64,000 nt of DNA. It comes from Ophiosphaerella korrae (Eukaryota > Ascomycota > Dothideomycetes > Pleosporales > Phaeosphaeriaceae). Shown piece by piece: positions 11,579-20,926 of this stretch (positions are counted from its first letter, which is position 1; each line of letters opens with the position of its first letter). Location: NCBI GenBank assembly GCA_028456385.1, contig JALNQF010000082.1, positions 1 to 64,000 on the forward strand. The letters are read 5' to 3'. Both the position numbers and the translations under genes were made by a program. The notes beneath the pieces are model-generated. The model saw only the letters and a program-made list of their open reading frames with translations. It was not told the origin of the DNA and did not search any database.

Positions 11579-14500
11579 TCATCGAATTTCAAAGATGTGA
11601 TCTGGTTTGCCGGTGTAGAATTTCTGGCGCACCGCTGCACCATCCATCATGCCATGTATGTAGGCTTGATCTAAGAAAGTATAGTACCGCAGTGGATCGC
11701 GGATTTTGGCCTTTCGTTGTCGCTCCTTGTGCCTCTCTGACTTCTTTGTCTCTTTCTTTTTTCGCTCATCTTCCTCGCATTTCTTCTTTGCATCATTGGA
11801 TTCATTCTGCTCAGTATCTTGCTCGTCTCTTTGTGCAATCGTTCCCTCTTCTTCCATATCCAAAAGGGGGTCCTCGTCTTCTATGTCGCTCTGCGTATCC
11901 GTACCACCCCACAATTCCTTCCTCTCGTCTTCGAGCTCCTTTTTGTTCTGCTTTTGTTTTGCGACCTTTTCCGGGTCCTTCCTGACCTGATGCTCCTTAT
12001 TGAAGTCATCCGTATACTTTTTGATCTTAGTTTTCTCTTCTTGGCTAAGCTTATTGTGCTGTAATGCACGATCCCGATATCTCTCCATCTGAGCCATCAA
12101 CCGTTTCATTACTTCGATTCCGTCCTCTAGTTCCTCATTCTTCTGTTCAGTCTTCGTCTTAAATCTACAGTTTTCGCGGCGTAGAATGACGGGTACGGTG
12201 CACCCATATATGATGCAGACAAGATCACCCTCCTTGACGTCTTCTGAAACAAGACCCAATACACCCTTCTTTGTCTTGATCAGTGCGCGGTTCCAAATCA
12301 CAGATTGTACGCGACGATAAAATTCGGCAATGATAGAATTTCTTTCGTTGTAGATGAGCGCAGTTGTATCAACAGCATTACTACGAATGCCTCCCTTGAG
12401 GATACTCTCTTTGCAGGCACGTGCATAGTAATATGGCGGATTTCGGTCATTCTTGCCACGGTCTGCCACAAGAGTCTTCCAGAATGCGGTAGGTGGGTCA
12501 TCGAGGCTGCCGTTCATTCCCGAAGGTCTTCGGGCTTCTGACCAGCCTGCAAGATCTAGCCAAGATGCTGGAATTGCGCCTGCTTGCGAGACTTGTGCAA
12601 CCTTTTCAACACGGTCGAAGCAAAAGCCCTTCAAGTATAGACTGTGGTGCCCCAGGTGGGCTCTTTTTTTAAACTGCAATGTCTTGAGGTCAACACCTTT
12701 TGTCTGGCCAGCACTGTAGTTTCGATGTCCATCTTGTGGAACTCCAACCAGGGGATCTGCATTCTTGCGCCCCATCTTCACCATGTCCATACCTGGGTGA
12801 GGGAAGATGTCAAACGGCGCACCATCAATTCTCGCCACCCACGATGATAGACCAAGCTGCCTAAGCTTTGAGTGTTTCCGTCTAGCATCTTTGGAAGGGT
12901 CAGAATGGGGCGACAAGTCTCTGGCGTGGACGCCCTCAACTTCTTCACGCTCAGCCCTTTCTGCATCAATCTTTGCAAGCTTCGACTTTGCACGGATAAT
13001 CTCTTCCAATGTTGGATCCTCACTCAAAGCCTTGACGACTTCGACTTCTTCTTTGTTCCACGTGTCTTCATCTTTTTTCCGTTGACGAACATTATGTTTT
13101 GCCGGCGACATGCGCACAGGATCCTTTGATTTGTTTTCTTCTTTCTTTTTGGGTGCAGGGAATGCCAATTCAATGAATTGAGTAACAGGTCCTTGTTTCT
13201 CTCGATACTGTTCCATGCTGCGTTTATCGTTGTGCGTTTTTTGTCGCTTTGCTCGAGTACCAAAAATACCAGAAACTTGGGCCTCGTTCTCGGTTTGTGC
13301 TGTTTGTATATCGTTTGAGGGAGGATTTTCATCATTTAAGGGAGGATGTTCATTGTTTGAGGGAGAATGTTCATGTAACAAGTCAGAGTTTTTCCCCCAA
13401 CATTCCTTTGTAAATGGTTTGGCGTCATCCGCCAGTGAGACCAGCCAGGGCTCGTCTTCCGCCCGTCTTTTTATGCCCTCTTTCTTCGGTCGAACTCTTT
13501 GATCCTCATCCATCTTGACTCCCGGCTGCCAGCTCTTTGCCCAAGGCCGACAGAGTACGTCCAAAGCCTGAAGTGGATCAATTTTAGCGCATCTCTCGAT
13601 GCAAAACTGTACGAATTCTTTGCAGGCATCAGGATAGGGACTATTGTAGTCAAGCTCGTAGGGCTTTTGCTCCAGCTGGTCGCCAAATACTTGCGTAATG
13701 AGCGCTTGTTGCCTCTTTTGCTTGACAGAAGCAGGGGGATTTGGAGATGCATCCCGTGCGATGGCAATCAAGGCATACACAGAGTCGTGTGGTCGACCAC
13801 AATCGAAAATCGACAAACTTGTGACAAGGTATTCGAGACTAAGCAAACTTCGACGTGTTGGTCCTCGCGTGGTGAGCTCACCCCGCTGGTATTCTCGAAA
13901 GATTCTTGCCGTCGCGTTTACCAGAAGGCTGGCACCGAGCTCTGATATATGTTCGAACCAGTTCTTAAGCACTCGTGATTTGTTGTCCTTGCTTAAAAGT
14001 TCAGAGAGGCGATGCGTTACAGTCTCAACTTCCACGAACAATTCGACTGCAATTGCCAACTCTCGCCACTCAAGTTCATCAGGCCCACAGTAGACACTTG
14101 CCTTCGTAGCAAGAGCGATTTCCTGCACCACCCATCGACGAGAGAACCAATCACGTTGCATGAGCCCAAGAAAGGCACGCCATTTGGGAGAGTATTCTTG
14201 GTCGTTGCAAAGCTTGTCAAAGTCTTTAAGGTGGCAGATATCGTTGCGGATGAAATCGAATGCTGTCCGGCTGTTTCTATCATCTTCACCGATCCAGACA
14301 CAGACTCTGGTGGCATGAGTATACACAAGCGACATCATAGAAACTTGATAGCTTCGTTCCTCCTTATGCTTTTGGTTGATACAGATAGCGTCAATCCACA
14401 AGATACGATCCGCTGATCGTCTCAAGTACTTCAACGCCAGCCCCAAGGTTTGAGATACTCTTTTTTTGTACATCTGGTAATTCTCGCGTATCATAATCGT

Positions 14501-14827
14501 GTAGAGCCTGTTATCTTCATCGCCCCATCGCCAAGATAGGGCTTCGTACTCAATTGGGTCGCCCAGAAGGCCATCAGGGCCTACAATTCTAGGTAATCGT
14601 TCGTCCCCCACAAATTCTGCTTCAAAAATCTTACACAGAACTTGTGGGCTTTTAAGTACGCCGGGGTATAAACGAAGAAGACGGATGCGCTTCCGGTCTG
14701 ATGGGAGACCGGTGTACTTGTATGCTTCGGCATCTGCATTGATCTTATCATCGTACTCAAGAAGCGCCGAACGAACTTCGAGAGGTATTTCCTCAGGTTT
14801 AGCGGCATCTAGAGGTATGTTAGTCAT
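11579..14827 (-). CDS. HET-domain (heterokaryon incompatibility) protein
   Basis: An unbroken frame of 1082 residues. I prefer the ATG at 14827 (MTNIPLDAAKPEE) over one 33 codons upstream at 14926, whose extra residues look like leader. The HET domain (PF06985) starts near residue 93 with YEALSWRWGD, continues with ILWIDAICINQ near 145 and RRWVVQEIALA near 240. HET proteins act in non-self recognition and regulated cell death in filamentous fungi. The second half is unlike most family members: a low-complexity region with three 7-residue repeats, basic patches, then a Lys/Glu-rich coiled-coil tail, ending IRDPLRYYTFLDQAYIHGMM. No introns are needed. What this allele recognises is unknown. Confidence 0.9.
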   Translation of the reverse strand: MTNIPLDAAKPEEIPLEVRSALLEYDDKINADAEAYKYTGLPSDRKRIRLLRLYPGVLKSPQVLCKIFEAEFVGDERLPRIVGPDGLLGDPIEYEALSWRWGDEDNRLYTIMIRENYQMYKKRVSQTLGLALKYLRRSADRILWIDAICINQKHKEERSYQVSMMSLVYTHATRVCVWIGEDDRNSRTAFDFIRNDICHLKDFDKLCNDQEYSPKWRAFLGLMQRDWFSRRWVVQEIALATKASVYCGPDELEWRELAIAVELFVEVETVTHRLSELLSKDNKSRVLKNWFEHISELGASLLVNATARIFREYQRGELTTRGPTRRSLLSLEYLVTSLSIFDCGRPHDSVYALIAIARDASPNPPASVKQKRQQALITQVFGDQLEQKPYELDYNSPYPDACKEFVQFCIERCAKIDPLQALDVLCRPWAKSWQPGVKMDEDQRVRPKKEGIKRRAEDEPWLVSLADDAKPFTKECWGKNSDLLHEHSPSNNEHPPLNDENPPSNDIQTAQTENEAQVSGIFGTRAKRQKTHNDKRSMEQYREKQGPVTQFIELAFPAPKKKEENKSKDPVRMSPAKHNVRQRKKDEDTWNKEEVEVVKALSEDPTLEEIIRAKSKLAKIDAERAEREEVEGVHARDLSPHSDPSKDARRKHSKLRQLGLSSWVARIDGAPFDIFPHPGMDMVKMGRKNADPLVGVPQDGHRNYSAGQTKGVDLKTLQFKKRAHLGHHSLYLKGFCFDRVEKVAQVSQAGAIPASWLDLAGWSEARRPSGMNGSLDDPPTAFWKTLVADRGKNDRNPPYYYARACKESILKGGIRSNAVDTTALIYNERNSIIAEFYRRVQSVIWNRALIKTKKGVLGLVSEDVKEGDLVCIIYGCTVPVILRRENCRFKTKTEQKNEELEDGIEVMKRLMAQMERYRDRALQHNKLSQEEKTKIKKYTDDFNKEHQVRKDPEKVAKQKQNKKELEDERKELWGGTDTQSDIEDEDPLLDMEEEGTIAQRDEQDTEQNESNDAKKKCEEDERKKKETKKSERHKERQRKAKIRDPLRYYTFLDQAYIHGMMDGAAVRQKFYTGKPDHIFEIR
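13310..13372 (-). repeat. Three 21-bp tandem repeats inside the HET gene
   Basis: Three in-frame 21-bp units encode EHSPSNN, EHPPLND and ENPPSND. The units differ by point changes but not by length, so copy number could vary between strains without breaking the frame. Confidence 0.88.
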
Positions 14828-15799
14828 GGTTGGATGATGGCACTTCTTCAAACACAAATGAGGTGGAGGAATTACCAGAAAGGCTGAGCGACCCCTAGCG
14901 GGTGGTGCACCTATAAATATATGCATTTTGCTGAGTCCATGCCTTGTCGTCCATGAGTGTCAGCTCTCCATCAGTTCGCATGATACAATGACTGCGAACG
15001 GTAGTGTGGCTAATATTAAGACGCTCAAAATGGATAGGCTCGGCGCATAGTGATGACAGGCTGTCGCTAACCCATGTCAAGGCTCTGGGAAGTTGCGATA
15101 CAACCCAGACAAGAATGTGGTTGAAGCATATCACCCTCGGCTATGGAACTATGGTAGAGACATCGCTGATCCATTGATATGTGACGGATTAGAGCATCAG
15201 AGGAAGAAATATCCTGTAAGCAGTCGAGGCTGATTGTGCTGGAAGGCTGTCGTCTCATTCTTAGGAGGCTGAAAACGGAATGCTAGTAAGGCAAATTGCC
15301 GCCTGTCTGATGTCGGGGAGGCGTTTGTTTTGGGTGAAGTCCTTGGAACTTGGTGTATCGATATCAAATCATAGTCCGGGCCGACCCTCCATCTCGCGGC
15401 CCGCGTCTAGCGCCATATTACTTACCCTTGTAGCGAGAATGATATCGGTACTTAGGGTGCAAACAGTACAGATCATGCTCGCAGCTATGTGCTCATAGAA
15501 TGGCCTAACGTCGGTTCGAATTTTGTGATTCCAACCAATGGTATATTTGGTGTTATTGGCTGGGCTGATCTGCCGCAACTGAGGGCGTATCAAAGCTTCG
15601 AGAGTATGCGCGGCGCAACGCCACGGCTGGATAGGGCTGAATAATGAAGATCTTCGGCCCCAATGGTCTCAGCTGTTGGAGGCCGGATGGCTAGAAGGCT
15701 GGGAGGCGCGTGACATATAGGGCGTCTCCGGCTCAATGCTGTAGATAGACCCTTTTCGCTATTGCCGTTGCAACTCAGCCTCTGATCAATCAGCTAAGA
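14828..15799. other. Region upstream of the HET gene, possible gene remnants
   Basis: Contains the promoter side of the HET gene. Two minus-strand open stretches (15134-14895 and 15593-15369) have a protein-like residue mix, but no intact start, splice pair or known domain could be found. They may be remnants of a decayed gene or chance frames. Confidence 0.4.
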
Positions 15800-16312
15800 T
15801 CACTTCTTTCCATCCGCCTCAGATTTCTGCCCTTCACCCATTTTCGCATCTCTTTTTTGTTCCTTGTCCCACCTCTTTTGCTCCATTATAAACCGTTCCT
15901 TCTTCTCCATATACCCCTCAAAACTTTTGGCTCTTTCCCACATCTCGCAGAACACTAGACTAGCCTCCAACTTCTCATCCCTCCCCTTGTGCCCATCATG
16001 TTTTTCCAACTCAACCCCCGTTTTTTTATCATATTTTCTTTACCCAGCATGGTTAGCATACCGCTTTGCACGTGCCATGCCCATTTGTAGGAACTTGCGA
16101 GCCATGTCCATGCCGATGAAATCATCTTGATCGTCGTACTCGAGAAACCTGGCGTAGATCTCGCTCGAGCTCTTGCATGCGATAGAAGGGGTCTTGAAGC
16201 GCTAGATGGGTAGAATTTCGGATTTATAAAGCTCGAAGGTTAGGACGCCTTGTTCGCCCCGGCCGATTCGGTAGCTCATCCGTTGGGCTGTAGTGAGGAA
16301 CTGAGAAGGCAT
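15800..16312 (-). pseudogene. DUF4385-like gene with two in-frame stops
   Basis: One continuous minus-strand frame of 171 codons matches what I recall of DUF4385 proteins: RMSYRIGRGEQGVLTFELYK, RFKTPSIA, FLEYDDQDDFIGMDMARKFL, QMGMARAKRYANH and a charged C-terminus. It is interrupted by TAG (codon starting 16204, where the family has Trp before RFKTP) and TAA (codon starting 16042, after ANHAG). No frameshift separates the three parts. Both stops can be explained by one CpA-to-TpA transition each (TGG to TAG, CAA to TAA), the RIP signature. The function of DUF4385 is unknown. A 5' exon may also be missing. Confidence 0.75.
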
Positions 16313-16746
16313 TGTCTTAATTAGTATGGTATTCTATTATAGTCTGAGGTTATGATCGACTAAATGTTTGGGGTAAGTGTATAACATCCTGTTCGCATCG
16401 GCTGTGGTGTTGTGGTGTTGTGGCTCAGGGTCCTCGATGACGTAGTCTATTTGCTTGCGACTGACGCGCTATCACGTTTCTCGTTCCACTGATTTCACAG
16501 TCCGTTTAGTATTCTATATGCAATACCCGACATACCTGGTTTGTGAATTTCTTAGTCACGGGCATCATGCCTAGGAGTATGTGATGACAAGACTTGGGTG
16601 ACGATATTCTTATTTGGGTATCCATATTCACATGCCAATCCAAAACGTGCGTGCTACTCTTCTGAGAAAATACTGAACGTCCTTGTTGTCGAGCATTCCC
16701 AGGTGGTGCGATCTATTATGAATCCATCCGCACCGGTCTTCATGAT
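16313..16746. other. Intergenic region between the DUF4385 relic and PPG1
   Basis: No coding frame, repeat or RNA gene recognised. It should contain the 3' flank of the phosphatase gene that ends at 16747. Confidence 0.5.
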
Positions 16747-18327
16747 CTAAAGAAAATAATCTGCAACCGGCTTCTTAGCAGGCATACCCCTTGAGTCCTG
16801 GGGTGCGGCTTCGAAGACGCGATACCGCCTACCAGGCCCTTCTAGGTTTCGTTGCATGTTATCGTCGAGTACTGAGCTTAGTCGACGTTCGCCATTGGGT
16901 CCAGCGTTTGAGCCTAGGATCCAGCCACCACCGCCACCAGCTCTGTCGCCATTGTTGCGTCGTTGGTATCCTGCATTTGAGCCATCCTCACCAATCTCGA
17001 GGATAGCAGCTACGTTACCGCAGCGGTAGCAGTAGTTGGGGGCAGACCAAACTGTTACAATAGTTGAGTCGAACATCTCTTTGAAACCCTCCATGACGAG
17101 TTGATGTGCTCGGGCAATGAGACTGAGGTCATTTTTGTAATTGAAGGCTTTGACAATGTCGGCGCCGAAGAGAAAGCCGGCGCCACGTGGTGACAATCCC
17201 CAGCCGTCAATTTCATCGGGGTCAGACCATAGCAGGTCGCACATTGCACCTTCGTGTGGTACCTCTTGTTTCCGGTCAATGAGTCTGATTTTGTCGACTG
17301 TATCAACCAGAGGAGACAAGCCACCGTGTACACAGAGAATGGCTCCCGTATCATTTCTTCTTGAACCGTTGGCAGAAGATGTAGCGCCGGTTCCAGCAGG
17401 GCCGACGCGGGATGGGGAAGGAGCGACTGGGGAGGAGGACCCCATGTTTGCGCTAACTTGTGATGTCACGCTTGACTGCGAATCTGAATTGCGTGCATAT
17501 CGATACATAATCTCACCGTTGGCGTTCAAGGTCTCGATTTCAATGTCTTGGTCGCCATCAGGCATGTTGTCGAGATTGCTGTTCTCGGCCATGGGGCCGT
17601 CGGTGGGTTGGAGGGACGTAGCAGCACCCTGTACCAATGCGCCGAGGGCTAGATAGTCAAAGACTTCACAGCAGTACCTGGCTGACTTAGCGATTTATTG
17701 GCAGGCGTGTTGTTCTACATGCGTTTACCTCCACACGTTGGCGCTGCCATATTTTCTTAGACACTCGTCGTAGAAGCCATAGACTGTGGTAATTTGACGT
17801 GACTCGTGGTTGCCCCGAATGAGGGTGATTCTGTCCGGGTATCGTACCTTGAGGCAGAGGAGAAGGAGAAATGATTCGAGAGAGTAGAAGCCTCGATCAA
17901 CGAAGTCGCCTATGCTACAATCAGCGTTCAGTGCGCCCCGCAGCAGATGCGTACAGCATACCCATGAAGAGATAATTTGTATCTGGAACGTCGCCGCCAA
18001 CACGAAATAGCTCCATCAGATCATGGAATTGACCGTGAATGTCGCCACATATCTACCATAGAAAGCTTATCAGCGAGGATGGGAGCGCAAACGGGCGCGT
18101 TGCCTACAGTGACTGGGGCGTCAACGCCGACGACATTGCCCTCTTCTATCAGCAGCTCGCGCGCCTTGTAACATAGCTCGCGGACTTGGTTTTCGGGTAT
18201 GGGGCGACAGGCACGAAGCTGCTGTATGGCTCTAGCAGCGTGTTAGTCGGACACCATTCGTCGTTGCCATACGAAGCCGAGGTTGCATGCATACATACTT
18301 GTCGAGGTCACTACCACCGACGCTCAT
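16747..18327 (-). CDS. PPG1: Ser/Thr protein phosphatase Ppg1 (PP2A-like catalytic subunit)
   Basis: Exons 18327-18299, 18231-18108, 18052-17962, 17909-17729 and 17677-16747 join to 451 residues. The metallophosphatase motifs are in order: [26 protein letters not shown], and [12 protein letters not shown] near the C-terminus, ending PVADYFL like PP2A-family tails. This places it in the Ppg1 branch, a PP2A-like enzyme of the Far/STRIPAK-type assembly acting in glycogen and signalling control. A Ser/Asn-rich insertion of about 90 residues (roughly residues 160-253) sits between ALVQG and ILCVHGG, and a Gly-rich loop precedes the end. The start is fixed by [20 protein letters not shown], typical of the family. 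The next gene rightwards is divergent. Confidence 0.93.
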
Positions 18328-18693
18328 GATGCGATGGACGGATGTGCTATGTTAGCTATGGCGCGTGCCTCGTGAAGGGTAGTCTACTATCGCGATTACA
18401 GTCTGGGAGACAATTCTAGGTGGAGGCGACGTCAACGCCTGCAGGGATCTTCGTCTAGCGCGGTTGAGCTAATGGACGGTCAGCAGCCAACACTGAGCAT
18501 TCGACCCTCCACTCCAAAGCCGGCCTCACCACCACCACCGCCAGCCCCGCATCCCATTGAGACATCTCAATTGGCTTGCTGCCTTCCTCTGACATATTGA
18601 AATCCTCTCTAAATTGCTCCGACGACCCGCACCGTCCAGGCATGCCTCCGCAATAGCCCCAAATTCTCCCATCACCCTCCATACAACCACAAC
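18328..18693. promoter_or_regulatory. Intergenic promoter region between PPG1 and a small ORF
   Basis: 366 bp separate the divergent starts at 18327 (minus) and 18694 (plus). The half nearest 18694 is C-rich on the plus strand, as in many fungal core promoters. No specific factor site is assigned. Confidence 0.4.
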
Positions 18694-19038
18694 ATGCCGC
18701 CCCACCTCCATCCCCGATCGCGCATGACCACCTCTTTGTTTACCACCACCCTCATGGTCTCTTTCCTGGTGGTCGCTGCACCGCATCTCCTCCCGTGTCC
18801 CGTCGATCCTCGAACCTTTGCCGACTCAGCCGACCCAATGTTAGAGGCTAGGCGAACACGCAGACGAGAGAAGCTGGCCTCAAAGCGAGAATGTCCAGTA
18901 CCCAAACCGGGTGGACTAGTGAGTCAGGTGCTGGGGTGGAAGCCGGAGAGCGAAGTCGAGGTCGAGGAAAGACCATCTACCAAAGCCAGCGCAGACAGGG
19001 CGAGGAAAGATGCACGGTCCAAAGATGACGACCAATAA
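18694..19038 (+). CDS. Small single-pass membrane protein, unknown function
   Basis: A 114-residue frame with one hydrophobic segment near residues 13-33 (LFTTTLMVSFLVVAAPHLLP), followed by CPVDPRTFADS and a long basic/acidic tail rich in Arg, Lys, Glu and Asp. The layout suggests a short N-terminus, one transmembrane helix and a soluble tail. The N-terminal half gives me an impression of wide conservation in Pezizomycotina, but I cannot name a family. No intron is needed. It is divergent from PPG1. Confidence 0.65.
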   Translation: MPPHLHPRSRMTTSLFTTTLMVSFLVVAAPHLLPCPVDPRTFADSADPMLEARRTRRREKLASKRECPVPKPGGLVSQVLGWKPESEVEVEERPSTKASADRARKDARSKDDDQ

Positions 19039-19373
19039 CGCCAGTAACTTCAAGACGCCATGAATGCGTTTGATGTAGTACCCACTTGTACATATCAACA
19101 TGTCGAGGAGGGTAGCATCAGTATATGCTTCAGCATAAGAAGAGCAATTAACATGCAGCATACAACAAACCACAAAATCTCGCTTCCTCATCAGCAGAAG
19201 CAAATTCTTGCCAAGACTACACAATGTTGCGATCTTTTGCAGTGTCTCAAGTCATGCCGAATGGAAATAACTCTGTAATTTCTTAGCCAATCAAGCGTCG
19301 CTCTTAGCGCCACTCTAAATTCCCCCACATGCCACAAATTTAGAGCAGTCACTCACAATTGCCTACATCACCA
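19039..19373. other. Short intergenic region
   Basis: 335 bp between two plus-strand genes. It must contain the leader of the MYND gene at 19374; no other element was seen. Confidence 0.5.
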
Positions 19374-20309
19374 ATGGCCGCTATCTTGGTCCTTGACACG
19401 TTCAGACTGCCTGGCCATCCAGATGTCTGCCTTTTGCTGCATCGTTGTCCCCTCGCAGTTATAGATACCAAGCAAGAAATTGACAACACCGACAGCAGCA
19501 CCTGGATTACGCCAGTTGGAATAGCTACAGTTCTGTATAACTGGTGTCCCGACGCACTTACTGCCTTTCTTGATTTCGATGCCTGGTTTTCATTCACGTG
19601 GTCACTAGCCATTCAACAGGGCGAACCGGACGAGACAAACATAGAGATTGGCCGCGTAGGAAACCAGATTACTTTCGGTGCCCTGGATAAAGATGGAGAT
19701 AACTGGACTCTGATGCTTACCTACAATGTTTGTTTGGAAGGAATGAAACGAGGCATCTGGGTCCCGAATCCCAAAGAGAGTATGAAGGGCGATATTGATA
19801 TTACGGATCCTCTGGAGATTGATAGATTAAGTATGGAATTCGTCAAGCAACTTGTACTCCAAAAGAGATGGGATACAGGCAAAAAACTGAAACACAAATT
19901 TTATGTCGAGTATGCGCCTATGGATGTCTGGGGTGATGGGATTCCCATGAATCCGCACTGGCTTTACAAGAGCCTCAGCTTTCTGGAATGTACTACCTGT
20001 CGAAAACGAGCAGACGAACGTGACTCTCTTCATCGATGTGGCAAGTGTGGCACTGCGACATACTGTTCTAGTGTATGCCAACGAAAAGATTGGGCCGTCC
20101 ATAAGCACATCTGTAGCTTGAGCTTAGAGGACAGAGGTCAAATGCTGGCGATTACAAAAGAAGGGGGTTTGATCAATTGGGATCCCGAGAAAACCTTTGC
20201 TGTTCAAGGAAGTGGGGAAGAGTCGAAAAACCCCAATTTCGCAGAGCCACAGCTCAAGCGAAGTCGAAATAGAACCAACAGCAATTCAGCTGCCACGATG
20301 GCTGACTGA
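19374..20309 (+). CDS. MYND-type zinc-finger protein
   Basis: A single exon of 311 residues starting at the ATG MAAILVLDTFRLPGH. The MYND finger lies near residues 207-248: CTTCRKRADE, then CGKCGTATYCSSVCQRKDW and HKHIC, which supplies the full set of zinc ligands. The first 200 residues have no recognised domain but resemble the globular N-terminal part of several fungal MYND proteins (DGDNWTLMLTYNVC). MYND fingers bind proline-rich partners. The C-terminus is basic and Ser/Asn-rich. No SET-domain motif is visible, so a methyltransferase role is not supported. Confidence 0.85.
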   Translation: MAAILVLDTFRLPGHPDVCLLLHRCPLAVIDTKQEIDNTDSSTWITPVGIATVLYNWCPDALTAFLDFDAWFSFTWSLAIQQGEPDETNIEIGRVGNQITFGALDKDGDNWTLMLTYNVCLEGMKRGIWVPNPKESMKGDIDITDPLEIDRLSMEFVKQLVLQKRWDTGKKLKHKFYVEYAPMDVWGDGIPMNPHWLYKSLSFLECTTCRKRADERDSLHRCGKCGTATYCSSVCQRKDWAVHKHICSLSLEDRGQMLAITKEGGLINWDPEKTFAVQGSGEESKNPNFAEPQLKRSRNRTNSNSAATMAD

Positions 20310-20926
20310 AGTCTCTTGTCTCCGCTTTTGGGATGACATGTTTCGCATATCGACCATCCAGTATCCAGTCCAGCGCAACGAGTTCTGTCCAGCCAAGCCT
20401 GGACATGGACATAGTACAATCATTGCGAAGGGACTAAGATCTGACGGAGTCTGGCACTGGCTGAATGGATGCAGCTATGGTGCCATAAATGCCATCGACA
20501 TATAGCTGCAACATCACAGCTAAGCATAACCCAATTTTAGAATTCCTTACAAACTCATTTGGGTTCTTGGCTTGCATAATCCTCAGCCCCATGCGACCAC
20601 CCAGCCCCAAGCGATGGTCCGGCCCCGACAGCCCACGCACCCTGCATTACACGCCATTAAAAACTAAGTCTTCATTGGGTTGCTTCTGTGCTGGCTTAGA
20701 GAAATGGCTTTATTTGGGAGCTGGGGCTGACTGACATGATGTGAGGCGTTGGAAGAGGGGGAGCCGGGCAGCCATGAGGACAACCAAGACGATGGTTATT
20801 GGAGCATGCGATTCATTAATAAAGCAAGTCGCTTCAACTTGGCTCAACAACAAATACTTATTCCCTCCTAATTACCATTTCTTCTGCCGTCCACATTCTT
20901 CGGCATCTATCTACAAACTCAGCAAC
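20310..20926. other. Intergenic region upstream of the DUF924/EF-hand gene
   Basis: 617 bp without a recognisable gene. The frame of the downstream gene remains open upstream of its chosen start, but those extra residues do not look like protein. Confidence 0.5.

Noticed and set aside
14828..14926. Earlier ATG for the HET gene at 14926
   Set aside because: The 33 added residues are low in structure and the second ATG gives the usual short lead before the HET domain. It remains possible but is less likely.
11579..16312. HET gene and DUF4385 relic as one defence island
   Set aside because: Nothing but proximity links them; the relic is non-functional and the families have no known connection.
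20741..20926. Upstream in-frame extension of the DUF924/EF-hand ORF
   Set aside because: The extra residues are unlike protein, and DUF924 proteins begin near the ATG at 20927.
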